Below, piece after piece: positions 46,516 through 60,738 of a stretch of DNA of 64,000 nt (position 1 is its first letter; the number at the start of each line of letters is the position of its first letter). The notes below the pieces were generated by a model, which had not been told where the DNA came from, searched no databases, and saw nothing but the letters and a program-made list of their open reading frames with translations. The position numbers and the translations under genes were made by a program. The stretch is from contig NC_135774.1 in NCBI RefSeq assembly GCF_028453695.1, forward strand, positions 15,438,001 to 15,502,000, written 5' to 3'. Source of the stretch: Augochlora pura. Taxonomy: Eukaryota > Arthropoda > Insecta > Hymenoptera > Halictidae.

Positions 46516-49500
46516 TTATAGTGGATAATTCAAAAGTACATCCTGCCTAGCCAGCTCGAGCAACATAGGATCGTCGAAGAATTTGTTAATGGACACGTCC
46601 TCGGACAGACCCTTCCGCCTCCGTGTTTTCAGCATAAATTCTCTGGCCAGATGTGTAGCCGGTTGAGGCTCGAGCGGTCGAATCGTGATGCTTTTATCCA
46701 GGGGATCGCCAGGTACGATTTGCCAATGGTGGAATACCGACAAGCAGAACGCCTGTCCCTGTGTGTGCGTCCTGAGATCGGTCTCGAACCCGAAGCTATC
46801 GATCGCTGGGATGAACGCCTTGATGGTGTACAAAGGACTTCCAGGCACGGGGGCGTCTTGGGTGACGTGGCCTCTTCTTTTGGCCAGCACCGTGTAAACG
46901 GCCGACACGCAATCCGCGGGTGCTTGCACCTCGACGAACAAGTACGGTTCCATTAATCTGGGCGTTGCCATCAAGAACGCCGAGTAGGCTACTCTCCTTG
47001 CAGTTGGAATGATCTGACCACCTGTAACAGAAAACAGAATTAACACGAATCTATCTAGAACAGTCCGACGTTCTTACCTCCTCGATGCAGAGGCTCCTGG
47101 GCGATCACAGCATCCAAGATCTTGAACTTCACGTTCCGGATAGGCTCCTCGCAAAGGGGGCCTTCTCTGGTGCCCCATTGGAAGCCTTGAATGATGGCGT
47201 CCCGAGCACTGTTCAGCAGCGTCTTGTCCACTTCCGACGGCAGCGTGTCGTCGACTAGAATGTTCGGGCCTGTGGCGTCGGGTCCGAAGGCCCATATACT
47301 TCTCGCAGCCAGCAAGTCCCAATCGTACTTCGTCTGGAAGAACTCTCCCAGCCGCTTCCTGCAAATCGCAGAGTGATCGAGACCTTTCTCTACGTTTGAG
47401 CCATCGGAAACCAAACTTACTTGTTCCACGTGATTTTAACGTGCTCCGCCTCTATGTCCTCGGCCAATCCTCTCTCCAGAGGTTCAGCGATCATCGTCAA
47501 TTTATTGCGCTTGTTCGGTGTCTCCGCGAAACACTTCAACGAACTGGTCTCCACCACCGTTTCAGCGAAGGCGACGACAGGATCGGCCACTTTGATATCG
47601 ATCTCGGAGTACATGCGACGAAGATCATGCATGGCGCAGTCCAAGTACAGTTCGCCTGTTCCCAGAACCACGTGTTCACCGCTCTCCTCAACCCTAGTAC
47701 CCAACAGAGGGTAGCTTTTGTTCACCTTTCTCAGACCGTCCAACATCTTTGGCAGTTCCGAGGGATTCACAGGCTCTACTGCGATCTTGATCACGCTCTG
47801 GGTGTTGAACTTCAGCGGCCGGAATATGTGGAGGTCGTCCGAGCTGTTCAAATCGGTGATCGTGCTCGTCTTCACTATTGGTCGATCGATACCCTCGATC
47901 AGAACCCAGTTGCCCGCTGGAACCCTGTTTAGTTCGATAGAGTAGCGTGCCTCGCTGATCCATAACCTTCCAACAGTGAGAACTCGCGAGTCCTCTTCAT
48001 CGGTGCGGGAATAGGCTTCACCAAGTACGCGGACGCGTTGTCCTGCCTCTAAAGTACCGGACATCACCCTCCCGAGGACTACGAACAGCGTGCAGTCTTC
48101 GGTAGGATACATTTTCGTGCTGTGAATCATCAACCTGCCCTGAAAACAAAGCGAGTCGGCAAAATGTAGAGATCGAGCATCGATAGATATTCTGAAGCTA
48201 GAAAGATCTCGAAGGTACTAACATCGGGATCACAGTTAACCATGTCCTGTGCGAGAGGAGAGTCTATAGGTCCTGTGTACACGTGCTGCACCTTTACTGG
48301 TGCGTGAGATTGGGGGCTGGGCACGTGAGCTACGCACATGTCGACCAATCCACACATGTCTCCCAGAAACCTGGTGCAGACTAATCTCAATAAAGGTCTG
48401 ATGTTCATCTTCATCTCCTCTGAAGTCAATCTGATTCCCAGTTCGTCTAGTACTGTGAAATTAAATAGAGATAGGATTATCAATACGATCCGATAGGAGT
48501 GAAAGTGTTAAAGTCCTACTAACCATCTGGCAAGGTAGTGTCCACGTCGCCGACAACCTGGGCGAAGATCTTGTACAGCGGCTCCAAGATAAACTCAATG
48601 AAGCTACGCTGAGCGGTATTGTGCGGAGGTTTCTTGGTGAACTTCCGAGTCTTGGAATTAAAGTATATGTCACCCCATAGTCTCTTCGCGAACTCGTTGG
48701 AGTTCAACCCTGGATGAGTCTTTGCGTACAAGGCGGCGAAGGATTTCAGGGTGAAACAGACGTTGTATTCGGAGCTTGCAAAACACACGTTGCCAATTGC
48801 AGGCGATACGAAGGACGGGTTCTCGTTATCCGAGTAGAGGGCGATCAATCCATTTATCTCCTCGATAATGTGCCGTAATTTGTAGTACGCGTCTAACGGA
48901 GGCAGTTTTAACTCCAAGATCAAACGGTCTATCTTGTTTATACAGACAGTTAACGCAAGCTTTTCTTGAAGCGCGTGCTTCAGAAGCCGCTCTGTGTTCA
49001 ACATGACACCTTCTGCGGCGTCCACGATTAGGATTGCGCCGTCAGATAAACGTATCGCGGCTGTCGCCTCGTCGGAAAAGTTCACGTGGCCCGGGGTATC
49101 AAATATGTTTAATAGATAAGATTTCGACTTCACGTCCTGTAACAATAGAGTTACAGGTGCCGCTTTGGTTGATACTCCTCGCTGCTGCTCCGTGAATAGA
49201 GTGTCTGTGTACCTGCAGATTATGAAGTTTTTTATGAAGTTCAATCACAGTTGCTTAGACAGATTGTTAGCTCTTACCTCAAAGGCTTTTCGTCCGTTAC
49301 ACTGTGGAGATAGGGGTGGGTTTGCCTCACTAAACAATCGACTAGAGTAGTTTTTCCATGATGCAAGTGACCAAGCAGAACAACATTCCTAATTAAATGG
49401 GGTGCATCCATCATGTCTGCTAAGAATTCTATACTATACGTAGTTTCTGGAAGTTGTTGCTGCTTGATCTGAAACTTTGGCTTCCTAGTTGGTGCTATCA

Positions 49501-49852
49501 GTGGTTTATCTAATGGCTGGGCATCCTCTTCTTGTACTAATGTTTCTACCTGGAATATGATCAGTGGTATTAACAAGAAAAATTCATTTAGAATCAAAAC
49601 GCTTACCTCTGGTCCGTACACTTCCAATGCACTAGGGTAATATCTTTTGTCTTCGTGCAGCACCACTGCCATGGAGTTGCCCTGGTCATTTTGCTCCCTA
49701 GACTCATCTTTGTCTTCCTCCATTTCCTCGTCGGAGCGCTCCCTGTCGTCGGCATCGTCCCCGGCGTTCCCATACTCGTTTTCGTCTTCGCTGTCGGAGG
49801 CCAAATCGGGGCCGATATAATTGCCAAATTCGTCATAAAGATCGGCGTCCAT
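46516..49852 (-). CDS. EFTUD2: EFTUD2 / Snu114, U5 snRNP 116-kDa GTPase
   Basis: Seven coding exons on the minus strand: 49852..49607, 49549..49278, 49212..48524, 48452..48223, 48139..47421, 47358..47078, 47021..46516; every border is GT-AG and phases close to 980 aa (human 972). An acidic N-terminal region (SDSEDENE, DREREEM-like) precedes an EF-2-type GTPase: P-loop GHLHHGKTT (142-150), DTPGH (211-215), NKID (265-268). The later domains follow with runs nearly identical to the human protein: GRLWIS, NRVPAGNWVLIEG, KIAVEPVNPSELPKMLDGL, FQTKYDWDLLAARSIWAFGP, RRRGHVTQDAP, and the C-terminus DVLLNYPL. Snu114 controls Brr2 helicase during spliceosome activation and disassembly. Introns are 56-83 bp. 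It is divergent from the M-Ras gene. Confidence 0.98.
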
Positions 49853-51560
49853 GGTGAGTCTTGTTTTAAATTAAAAAAACTGCAAACATATACAACATAT
49901 TTACGCATAAAGATCGATTGTTTACGAGTTGGTCACGGGTACATAACCTTGACAATTCCGAGCAACCGGTCATGTGTAACAATGTGAAAAAGCCAGCAAT
50001 TATCGACCAACTTTGTTCGACACATCAAAAAGTTTACAAAGAACGCTCGCTAATGTTATGCACTTACCAGCAACAGTATTATTTATAGCAAACGTTCAAT
50101 CGATGTCGAGTTTGTATTCTTGGTTATGAACCCTGCATCGTGTAAAACAATGTTATAAAATGATGCGCAAAACGTTCGTACACTATCTTTGATTGTTACA
50201 TTCAGAATACACATACAGGAGTAAAATGAAATTATATTTGCAACTAATATACACGTGTAGTTTTTATTTCTTAACTGTATACAAACTCGTGCGACTTGTA
50301 TCGAGTGAAGTAGGTAAAAACGCAAATGCAACATGCCAATGTGACAGAGCTAGATCAATCATTTTATTTCGTGCAATACACGATATTAGTTGAATGTTAT
50401 AGGATGCATATAATATATTTAGCTAGTAATTATGTATAGGAACCCAGGAAAGAGCCCAAATTCAATGTCTTATTTCTTCTTGCATTTTTCATTCATCTTT
50501 CGACAAGACAGTGCGATTGGTAGGACTGCTTGCTGAGTTAGTTGAACGACGCTCCGCTAGAGGATAGGCAGCGGTTTGTTCGAACTGGTTTGTACTAATT
50601 ATACGGTTTAAATATCGCGATCTGATTATTTTAGTTGTCTACATAGCGAACGCAGCTTTCGAGGCATTGTTATTTGCATTTTCAATTGTTATACGTAAAC
50701 TAATCACCGTCAAATTTATTACGCAAGCAAAAAACTTCAACCTTTTCGTTTAGGTTTGCTCTTTGCTAGGCGTCGCCACCGGTACGATTTGTTACAATGT
50801 AAAGCAAACAGTTGACGATGTTAGGATAATAAAAAATCGTTTGAGGGTCGGTAATTGAACTCCGCTAAAATGGACAGGTATCATAGATCGTCTACTGATC
50901 GATCGATTTTTTGTTTATTTACAGAAATCGGGGGTTGGCTAGCGAGCTACCTGAAGTTGTCCGAAACAGTTGCTGCTGCGACAGTAATGTTTGCGCGCAT
51001 GGTCGCGAAAGTACATTCGGCCTATCGTGCACGACACTTACGTTGGCAGCTTACACAAACACAGCTTGTCTACACCGATACGAATGTTGCCCACAGTGGC
51101 CCAGACTGACAGCTGGAAGAACGCGAAGCAGGAGTGGCAGATCATGTAAGGTGAGACGCCTTTGTTTTCTCGCGGCGTGTAGCATCCGTTTAGCATCCTA
51201 AGTGAACGACGTTGCAATCTGTCGGGCTGTGTTCGCGCGTCCCGAAACCTGTCTTCTAATTCTGTCCTATTAAGTGTAATTGACACACCCGCTACATTGC
51301 AACGACGTGCGTTACGTTTCGGTTGCTCGAGTTCCTGTAAACAAAACCATTAACTTCGGTGTCAAGCGGCTCCGATTTTCCCTCGTCCAGTTAATGAGCC
51401 AATTGTTAACGAGCGGATCGTTTCTAGGGTACCTTGGCCAGACAGCGGTAGCTCGACAATTAAAGGGCAGGTACACTGCTGAGAATACATCAGAACAGTT
51501 GACAGAATAGGCAGAAGAAGGCAGAGCAGCGGGGGAGGGGGTGGGAGAGCAAAAGGCGGT
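49853..51560. promoter_or_regulatory. Divergent promoter interval, EFTUD2 / M-Ras, with the M-Ras 5' UTR
   Basis: 1.7 kb between the two start codons. No coding frame with a recognisable product. The part right of about 50.8 kb may be transcribed as M-Ras 5' UTR; a G-rich stretch (gcgggggagggggtggg) directly precedes the M-Ras start. No TATA box was convincing. Confidence 0.5.
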
Positions 51561-52350
51561 ATGACACGTCCTCCCAATAATGACAACCTTATGACCTTCA
51601 AGCTGGTCGTAGTAGGAGATGGAGGCGTTGGAAAGAGTGCTCTCACCATACAGTTCTTTCAAAAGCTATTCGTCACCGACTACGATCCCACCATCGAGGA
51701 CAGTTACATACAGCATACAGAGGTAGACAAGCAATGGTGTATTCTGGATGGTGAGTATGACCCTATATCCTTTATACTTGCATCTCTAGGTCCCTATGTT
51801 TGTGTATGTGCTATTATGCCCATGCTCGTTGTACACGAACAAAGAATGTTTTCTTGTACCTAACAGTGCTGGACACAGCGGGCCAAGAAGAGTTCAGTGC
51901 CATGCGCGAACAGTACATGCGCAAGGGTGATGGGTTTCTGTTAGTGTACTCTGTGACTGACAAACAGTCCTATGAGAATATCATGTATTTCTACACCCAG
52001 ATACTCAGGGTAAACGACAGAGACGTGTACCCCATGCTTCTGGTAGCCAACAAGGTCGACCTGGTGCATTTGAGAAAGGTCACGGAGGAGCAGGGAAGGG
52101 AGTTGGCTCAACGTCTGGGTATACCTTACATTGAAACCTCTGCCAAAGATCCACCGTTGAACGTGGACGCAGCATTCCACGAGGTAGGGACAGAGCAAGC
52201 CATCACTCTCGATCAGTTCTCGCCGACAGTTAAAAACAACGTTTTCATTTTTTACCTTAGGTCGTTCGTATTATTCGAAATCAGCCTCCGACCGAATCGG
52301 AGAAAAATCGTAGGAAACGGAGATGTTTGGGGAAATGTAATCTTCTGTAA
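51561..52350 (+). CDS. Mras: M-Ras-type small GTPase
   Basis: Three coding exons: 51561..51750, 51867..52183, 52261..52350; GT-AG borders, phases 1 and 0; product 198 aa (human MRAS 208). P-loop GDGGVGKS (19-26), effector loop YDPTIEDSY (41-49), DTAGQ (66-70), NKVD (125-128), ETSAK (153-157). The strings SALTIQFFQK, KVDLVHLRKVT and TSAKDPPLNVD match mammalian M-Ras rather than H/K/N-Ras or R-Ras. The tail is Lys/Arg-rich (RRKRRCLGK) and ends with the CAAX box CNLL, whose final Leu predicts geranylgeranylation. M-Ras acts at the plasma membrane and, with SHOC2 and PP1, activates RAF. The start ATG is preceded by a G-rich 5' UTR; a second in-frame Met lies at residue 11. An upstream in-frame start is not seen. 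Confidence 0.96.
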
Positions 52351-52917
52351 GAACGAGAAGGAGAAGTGTCAGAGGTGTCTGCACAGGGTCGCTTTCGTTC
52401 AGGAAAGCGGGACGCACCTGCCAAACAAAATACGGATCTTCTGTCCTCCATCGTACATAGGTACTCGTGAACGATTTTCCATTTTTGTTTATCCATTCAC
52501 CTATTATTTCGTAGCATTAACGAGAGATCGATATTCCCCCTCCTCCCCATGCCTCCCCCTGTATAATAATTGTACAAAATAGTAACGATAAGAGATGCAT
52601 TCGAAAGGATAACGAGCGCCGTTCATCTCCGAGGCGTGAATAGATTTTTTAAAAACGATTAAAAAAAAGAAACCAACTCAACATCGGTTTTAAGACTCGA
52701 AGACATAAGAAAAAGAGAAAAAAAACGAAAAAAAAAGAAGACAACATGTAACGAAAGAGATTCGTCGGAGATATATAAATATATATATACATATATATAT
52801 TGACTGTTCATCATCTCGACAACACGAGACTTCGTCTCAGTACGCGCGTACACATCAATTTTCTACCATCGACGAAACACTATGGAATTGAGCGTTTTTT
52901 ATTGCACGATGCATACA

Positions 52918-53000
52918 TAATTCTAGAGAGAGAGAGATCGAGTGCATGGAAGAGAGAGAGAGAGAGAGAACGAAAGATAGAGCGAGAGAGAATCTTTTTA
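52918..53000. repeat. GA-rich microsatellite
   Basis: Two runs of gaga separated by short unique sequence, in the 3' flank of M-Ras. Confidence 0.85.
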
Positions 53001-55104
53001 ACTTCTTCGCGTCTTGTCATGAAATGACTATAATGGTTTCGTATATCGACTCGACTCACCTTTTGAACAGTTGTCGAGGATTATAGCTTTAAGCGTATTT
53101 ATTTCCGTTCGATTTCTATTCAGCGACTCTTCCGACTGATTTCCACTTCGATTTCGTCCTACATTCATTTGTCTCTTACTTTCCAATGTGTCGATTCCAC
53201 ATTTCTGTTCCGGCATTAATCGACCCGCTTGTTACACACCAGGTATCCATAAGCATTCACGTAGCGACGTGAACATGATTTGCAAATCGAGTCGTCCGTT
53301 CCCTTATGATTAAAAGAATTGCGTTCGGCGACCGGCGTCCGACGAACAACCGTTTCAAGAGAGAAAAAAAAAAGAGAAGATAAATTACTAAAAAAAAAAC
53401 AGGAGTAAAAGTATCGAAAAAAAGCCTCTGCTACCTAGATTAATCGCTTTCGTGCACTCGGAGGTCCGATGAGCAAAACAGATAAAAGGACAAAAAAAAA
53501 AAAAGTACACCGACGAACAAACACCCACGTACACGTAATAAATTGATCGTAGATGGCGCGAGCCGCGAGACTAGTGCATTATTAGGTAGCTCCGTTTTAT
53601 TTGGACATTGTGCAATGAGCGGAGAGAACGTTGCTCTCTCTGTGACACCGACAAAATTACGATTTATCGCCGCGTCCTTTTACTTTTTTCCGCCGGTTAT
53701 TCTAGATTTCGAGCGCTCGCGTCCTGTCGAGCACAATGCGCGCGGACTTTAATCAACGTCGGACCTTTTTATATGTATTAAGAAAAATAATGCCATGGCC
53801 TACATTAGTATTTAAACGTGGAAACGAGGGGAGAACAAAAATACGAGAGCGAGAGAGACAGAGAGAGAAAATGGGGAAAGGGAAGAGCTCTACGACGAGC
53901 GCGAGTGGCTCGAGCGGATTATTGGTGAAACGAATAATAATTAGTTCCGAAGTTATTTATAGCGTGCGGAGAGGAGGCGCAGCAACGCGATCGCATAATC
54001 GCGAGTTCGTTTTCGTTTTCTCCAGCGGGGGGGTTAGAGAGTTCTTGTAAACCGGAAGTTAACGCACGGGATCCTCGTTCACGCCCCGGTCGTAGCCGGC
54101 GAGCTTCGACGTTGTCGCGTTTTTAGCGTACGCACAAAGTGCTTTTCCTACACCGTAGGATCGGTGAGAAGTCGCGTAGTGATTTTACGATACGATATAC
54201 ATACATTAACAAATACGTACGTACATAACAATTTAAATAAATACTATAATCGTGCACAAAACGTCTTGGCGCAGAACCGATTTATTCTAACAGTGAAACA
54301 TATTTGCCTTGAGATTTAAAGTAATCTGTACAGAGCGATCGAGTGATTTTTAGCGATGAGGGACGGATCCGGGGTGAGATAGTCGCCATAGAACGGAGAA
54401 AACAATTCGCTTCACGGTATATTTCCTTTTTCTCGGTTTCTCGTTTAGAAAATCGTTTGCGGCCCCGAGCGTGCGTCGCCCTCGTGTTTTTTCCCCGATT
54501 GGTATCCGGTCGAAGTCTCGTCATCGAATCAACTTTATATACAAGGCCGCGCGTTTTCGTCCGGCCGCCGCAACGAAGTATTAAACGCGACCGTACGAAC
54601 GACGTAATTTTCGCTCCGCGTGAAAGCTCAATCGAACAGTTTAACCGTCGACACCGATCGTACAAATTTTTATCGGCGGTACATTTCTACGACGTTGGAG
54701 GAACGCTACCGCGGTTCCGTTTCACTAGGCAGGAGACGCGCTCGCGCGACGATTCGCACGGAGAGCACATAGGGAGCCGTCGAACTCGCGAAGGACAACC
54801 CCTAATTTTCGTTAACGATCGCTGTTCTTGAACACGAGGCCCGTGTTTTCGGTGTGCCAAAAAACAAAAAAAGAAATTTCGTTCTAAGGACTAACGATCG
54901 CGACTCGTCGATTTCTGTTCCGATTCCCCCACGGTTTTTCCACGTTGGGAAGCGATGCTGGGATCGATCTCGGAGAAAAAAAACTGTGCAATCAGAGAAA
55001 CACGTGTTTGGTTTATCTTTCGAAGCACTATGGCAAATGATTTGTTTCACTCTGGAGGTTTCGAGACTCGGGTTTTCCACGGTGAAAACAGCGATTACCG
55101 CGGA

Positions 55105-55282
55105 ATAGGGTGGTAGAGAGAGAGAGAGGAAGAGAGAGAGAGACGCAGAACGTTTCAGAGACTCAGGATATTTAGCGTTCCTCGCATGTTCTATAATAAT
55201 CTGTAACAAGAGCGCTACGTTTTTATCGCCGTCCATACAAAAGAGAGAGGCAGTGTGTGTGTGTGTGTGAGAGAGAGAGAAT
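55105..55282. repeat. Compound (GA)n and (GT)n microsatellites
   Basis: GA runs near 55113-55142 and 55269-55282, and a short GT run at 55253-55267. Confidence 0.85.
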
Positions 55283-55665
55283 GAGAGAGCGAAATCGCGG
55301 AAACACAAAGGGAAACGGAGGCTCACCAGCGGTTAGAATCTAACGCAAGGCACACGACAATTAGAGACGTACCACGAGATACAACCCTGCACACGTTCAG
55401 CGGGCCGGGGCTCCTCGGGGCTCGAAGAAGCGGAGCCCGGCGTTGGCCGGCGGATTCGTGAAATTAGTGCGCACGCTTTTAGAGAAATTAAAACAGCCAA
55501 GAACGTGGATACACGAGAGCGAGGGATTATCTATCTGTAAAATAGTCAATACGTTGAATCATTGTGATACACCGAGTGCGAGGAGATACGATATTGTGAA
55601 TGCTGCGGTTGTGAGAGCCATCGAAGCCAGCTTCATCCATGCCATAAACAGAACGATAGAAACGA

Positions 55666-55702
55666 AGAGAGAAAGAGAGAGAGAGAGAGAGTGTGTGTGT
55701 CT
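55666..55702. repeat. Compound (GA)n(GT)n microsatellite
   Basis: About ten GA units followed by about five GT units. Confidence 0.85.
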
Positions 55703-55886
55703 GTGCGAGAGTTAGAGGTAGAGGATGAAAGAAAGACTGAGCGCGTGTATTCCTTTTTCGACGAAATATTGGAAGACCGACCAATGCGATATCATTGTTT
55801 AAATTATTGTTATCCGATCATGAAAGAAACGAAAATTTCGTAAATCGGTACGCACATACACAAAACCGCGCACATCATATAAAAAC

Positions 55887-55905
55887 ATACACACACACAC
55901 ACACT
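55887..55905. repeat. (CA)n microsatellite
   Basis: About nine CA units; another short CA run lies near 55951-55982. Confidence 0.8.
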
Positions 55906-56234
55906 GACTTCGCGCCCACGTTTCCCTCCTCCTGTTCCAGTGTTTGCTACCACACACACAGACACCATAGAGACACACACACCGAGAAGAATCGCCGCAC
56001 ACGTGTCTGTAACGCTATGTACTACCACGACTCCTCACGGGAATGAAAACGAAGAACAAATCATATATAAACGACGCACAGGAAAACGATGAAACTACGC
56101 GTATAATAAGAGAGTAATAAGATTTAAGACGAAGTACGATCGTTGCTCGATCATCTTGTCCCATAAGTAGCTACGGAAACATGTATGTACATATATATTT
56201 TGAAAAGGAACAAAAAAAAATACAAGAAAAAGAA

Positions 56235-56235
<1 letters not shown>

Positions 56236-56265
<30 letters not shown>

Positions 56266-56266
56266 T
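56236..56266. repeat. (GA)n microsatellite
   Basis: About 14 GA units, preceded by an A-rich stretch. Confidence 0.9.
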
Positions 56267-59200
56267 GAAGGAGAAGAAAAAGAGACATACGGAGAAATTC
56301 CTTCCCCCTCCCCAACGATAGTTATATATATACTTATATTATATACGAGAGACACCGGCATAAAATACGTTATATGCGTGCTGGCGTATATATACGTGTA
56401 TACATATGTATGGAGATAAATATGTATGTGTGCGTGCGTGTGCTACGGACGCTACGTTAGCGTGCGTATATGTATTTTTTTTCTCAAGAAAGAGAGAGAG
56501 AGAGGGAGAGAATGCCTAGGTGGATGCGTGCGTGCGAGCGTGTCACTAATTGTGCAGGTCACTGTATGGAGTACACAATTGATAATAAATTATAAACACG
56601 TGTTTACAAAAAAAAAAAAAATTGAGAAAACATGGAAACGGAAGACTGCGTTCTCGTCTGATTCACACCTGTCCTATAGAACGAGCGGAAAGAAGGTCTA
56701 ATCAACCCGGCAGTACGCACGTGAACCTAGAATTATGGGGTGTTCATGCACCCCTGAGAAGAAGTGACATTTACTGATATTTTTTATCAACTTTTTTTAT
56801 TACGTAATGAATAAATTTGTTGACGCTTTACTGCGACACCAGGAGTAATCTGTACGGTTACATTAGACCACTGTGCGCTATAGTATACTTTATTCGTTAT
56901 TTTTACTTCCCTTTCGAGTTTCCTAATTATCAAGCTCTACAAAATTATGTTAAGCTCTTTTCGAGATATCGTCGAGCAGATTTCGTATTTTTCTGTTCGA
57001 GTAACGCGACCCTTTCGCTAAGTGAGTTAAACGCCGTAAATTCGCGTGCCGGGAACGCGTCGCGCCGCGGCGACGTGAATCCGGCGTCGAAGAGACGTCT
57101 TCGCCGATTAAACGCTTTCAAAAACCCTCGACGCCGTACTCGAGCCGTTTTAATTATCGCCGGTTATGCCGCTTCGATCCGTACGCCCGTCGTTAATGCT
57201 TTAACGATAATGTTTCAAGTGTACGGGCGCGAGAGACGGTTGTTTTAATAGGAAGCGCGTAGCCGCGAGCGATTCATCGGAGAACGCGAGCGAGCATCCG
57301 CGATTTCCGATTTTCCCTGATTCCCCCCCCGTGTGGTCCGCGGCCGAGCGGGTCCCGTTTATTGACATTGATATTCGTCGAATCGTAATACCAATCGGTC
57401 CGGCATATCGCGGAACGCATCGACCTATTGACACGGTGGTCCCATTAATGTAAATCGGACCATTATAGCGCACGCCGCAGCTGCATCGAATAGCCGGTGC
57501 CGGGGCTATTGTTCCGCCCGGCTATTATTCTTTCGCAGTGTGTACACATCCATATTTTGTTACCTCGACGGCAATTAACACTTCGCTGAGAACATTGTGC
57601 GCCGCGCACAATCTTCCCCATACGGGAGCGATTTTTTTCGACAAATAGATCACTTTTGTTCCCAATAGCCGGCCGATAAGAGAGTCGGTATCGTTGTTTT
57701 CCGAGGTCTACCTGTTGATTAGATCGACACTTATCGGAGATATCCTTCGCGATACTCCCGTCGATTTTTCGACCCAGTTTCGCGTCGCACGGACCTTCGC
57801 GGTCTCCCCGTTACAAAATACTCGTCTCCCTTCTTTCGAACACGCGCCACACGTAATAATCTCTCGGTTATCCGCGTTGTGCGTGCCCCCGTTCCTGCTT
57901 CGACGGAGATCGTTTATGCCCGTCCGTAATTATGACCGCGCGAGCCTCGGGGGGGTTTGTGTGTAGACGTTACCCGGTTAACGGTCTCGAATGAAAGGCG
58001 CCGCTCGGAATGGAATCGGAGACGAGTAATTTTCCTGAGGAAGTCGCGGGGAGTCTTGAAATCTCCTTGGAGACGTTTGTTCGCGTTCGATGGGTATCCA
58101 TGGCCTCGCGTCTCTCGTTCCTCCTGTAATTGAACGCTCCCCGGCTTCGCGTTACGAACGGACGCGCACGGCAAATTACATCGCGCATAGAGAGATCCTC
58201 CGCTCCTAACAAGACGTTTCCGTGAGATCAAAGGATGGGGGCGCGTCGGCTGGCGCAGCGTCGGGCAGCCGGCCGGCACTGAAACGGGAGAAAAAAAGAA
58301 GAACCGTTTGACCGTCAAATGCGCAACTCTTTTGCCGAGCGGCGCGACGGAGCTACGCGATTGATTAATAAACGACTCGGTTAAACAAAAGAACCCCGCT
58401 GGGCGGCTGGTCGGTGGTCGTTAGCCCGGCTCGGTTGGTCGCGTGCGACTAACTACGGGCCGGCCGCCATTGTCGTCGGCCGAGGAGGGGGCCTCACGGC
58501 TCGATAGTTTCGCCGAGATAAAATCGGCGCACCGATCGTTTCTTTTGCGGTGCCTCCCTCGGTGCCCGCCGCCACGCCGCGATTCCAGAAGAAAGTTCCG
58601 CCGGGGTTGAAGAACCCCGCCGCGGACCAGAGGGGCGGCGCGTCCCTCTTCGCCGCGCTGCGGAACAACCTGCTGGATCTCTCGGGCCGGGATTCTTATC
58701 CGGCCCGTAGATCTCGCCGGTGAAGTCCGGAAGGCGTTCGGAGCCGTTCCCCGAGATCGGATCTTCCTTCGGCGGAACGAGGTGGTATCCCCGCGTATCG
58801 ATCGAGGAAACTACCGGTGGACCGTTCACCGAGCCGCGTATCGTTCGATTTCCACTTGTGTCAACCGTTCCCTCGGCGACTCGCCGCCCGGTTATTTCGT
58901 GCTCGTTCGCGGAAATCGGCGTGCCGGCGCGGACCTAAACCGCGCTCGCCATGCCGGAAACACGGACCGGGTCATAAACTATTCGCGAAACGGTAAAAGA
59001 CAACCCGGGAATCACGTCTCTTTCACTAAAGCCTTGTACACACTGACGGACGACGAGGACTTTGGCTAATCTCTCGGCAATCTAGCGTCGCCTCGGGCCG
59101 AACAGCTACCTGCAAAGCACCCCGGGAGTTTTCTCTGTCGGGGGCTTGGATACCAGAGAAGCTCTCCCCGTGGCTTTGGGATCCGCTCGAAGTGGCAAAC

Positions 59201-60738
59201 TTTGACCAACCTTTCGGCCCCCGGTAAAATCGCGATCTTACGGCGACGGTACCTAGAACTCCGGTCGCCGTGGATATAGTGTGCACGCGGCTTTACGGTG
59301 TGGTAAGCTCGTTCACGTATAGCTCGGGAACATGTAGAAACACCGCGGCGACCGCCGTTCCGCGGTGTTCGGGAACATTGTTGCGTCAGCGTCGGTAAAC
59401 TTTTCGTTTTTTCGTGCGCGGCTACTTCTTCGGCGGACGATAGCGCGTTATCGCCCGATCTTCTCGTTGCCGGTAAACAGGTTCCGTGCAGCGACGTTTG
59501 CTCTGCCATTGTTTATACAATCATCCATCATGTTGCGACTGGTTCGGTCTATTACACGCCCCCTTATCCGGCACTGGGGCCGATCTGCCGACGCCGCCGA
59601 CGCCGAGCCGCGCCGCGATAACGCTTATCAGCTAAATACTTCCGACTCGCGAATTGTTCCATCTTCGGCGATGACTGCGGATTCCGTGGAAGGCTCATCT
59701 CGCACGTTCGGATGCTACAGCGTGCTTTTTGTTTTCAGCCCGGGCCGAGTTACTCATCCGTTCTATTCTGGACGCCTGGCTCAGCGATTCCAGAGGAAAG
59801 AAGGTGGTTTCTTAGAGGCATTAAACAGGGCGAGTCTAGTAACTGGGTCGAGCTGCGGAGCACTGTTACAGACGAATTTCGGAAAAAGTTTTCCAACGCG
59901 ATTCCATGCTGTTTCGCAAGCTCCGCGGAAACAAACGGTGAGATATTTTTATAAAATATTCATTCTCTTCTTTTTCGGTATTGCATCCTAATATCTTCTC
60001 CCCATGAATGTTCCAGATAATCGATCCAACTGCACAAGAATACGCCGTTCTATGTCAAAAAGTTGCACTCTGCAAGTGCGCCGATGAACTCGTTAAAACT
60101 GAAACTAGAGCATCTTTCTTGGATAAACTTCCTCGCTGAAGTTTACATATGCGTTATTAGTAATCAGAGCCCGATAGTTCTAGTGTTAAACAATGTAAAA
60201 TTTCTCTCCGACCTCTTTCTAAATTTTCTATGAACGCAGCTTCATCTTGGCTCGGTTACTAGATCCGTCCTAAATAGAGGAATTCTAGAGTCGCAAAATG
60301 TAGAGTCGCAAAATGTTGACTCGCGAAAAAGGTAGAATCGCGCGGGTAATCGCGGGGTCGTGTGCGGTCGTTTGTTTACCCGTGGCCCGACGTAACGTCG
60401 CGTACGCGAAGAGGCACGACAGGTCTTGGGGACGACAGATAGAGCGAGGCCGCACGGGGTGGGGAGCTAAAGGGTAGGTGGAAGGGAGAATACTATAGAC
60501 TCGGTGAAAAAGAAAAAAAGAAAAAAAGGAAGAAGGAACCGTCCAAGGCCCGTCGAATGGTTGAATCGGCTGGAACCCGCGCGTAGGTATAGGTGGTTCG
60601 TCGGGACCGCTCTCGCGAGCTTTGGAAGCCGGAGTGCGCGCGCAGCCCGAGCGTACAGTAGTCGTGGTCGTCGGAGAGCAGGCGCCCTCGCCGCATCTCT
60701 CCCCGCCTGGTCTTGGCCCGCAGCAAGGCGCACCGTGT

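Noticed and set aside
58494..58829. 111-codon minus-strand frame starting MNGPPVVSSIDTRG
   Set aside because: Less repetitive than its neighbours, but no family match, and the rest is Arg/Pro-rich; probably chance in CpG-rich DNA.
59365..59991. 208-codon plus-strand frame
   Set aside because: Unusual length for this region, but Arg/Ser/Phe-rich, unlike any family I know, and its ATG lacks support. Kept as unproven.
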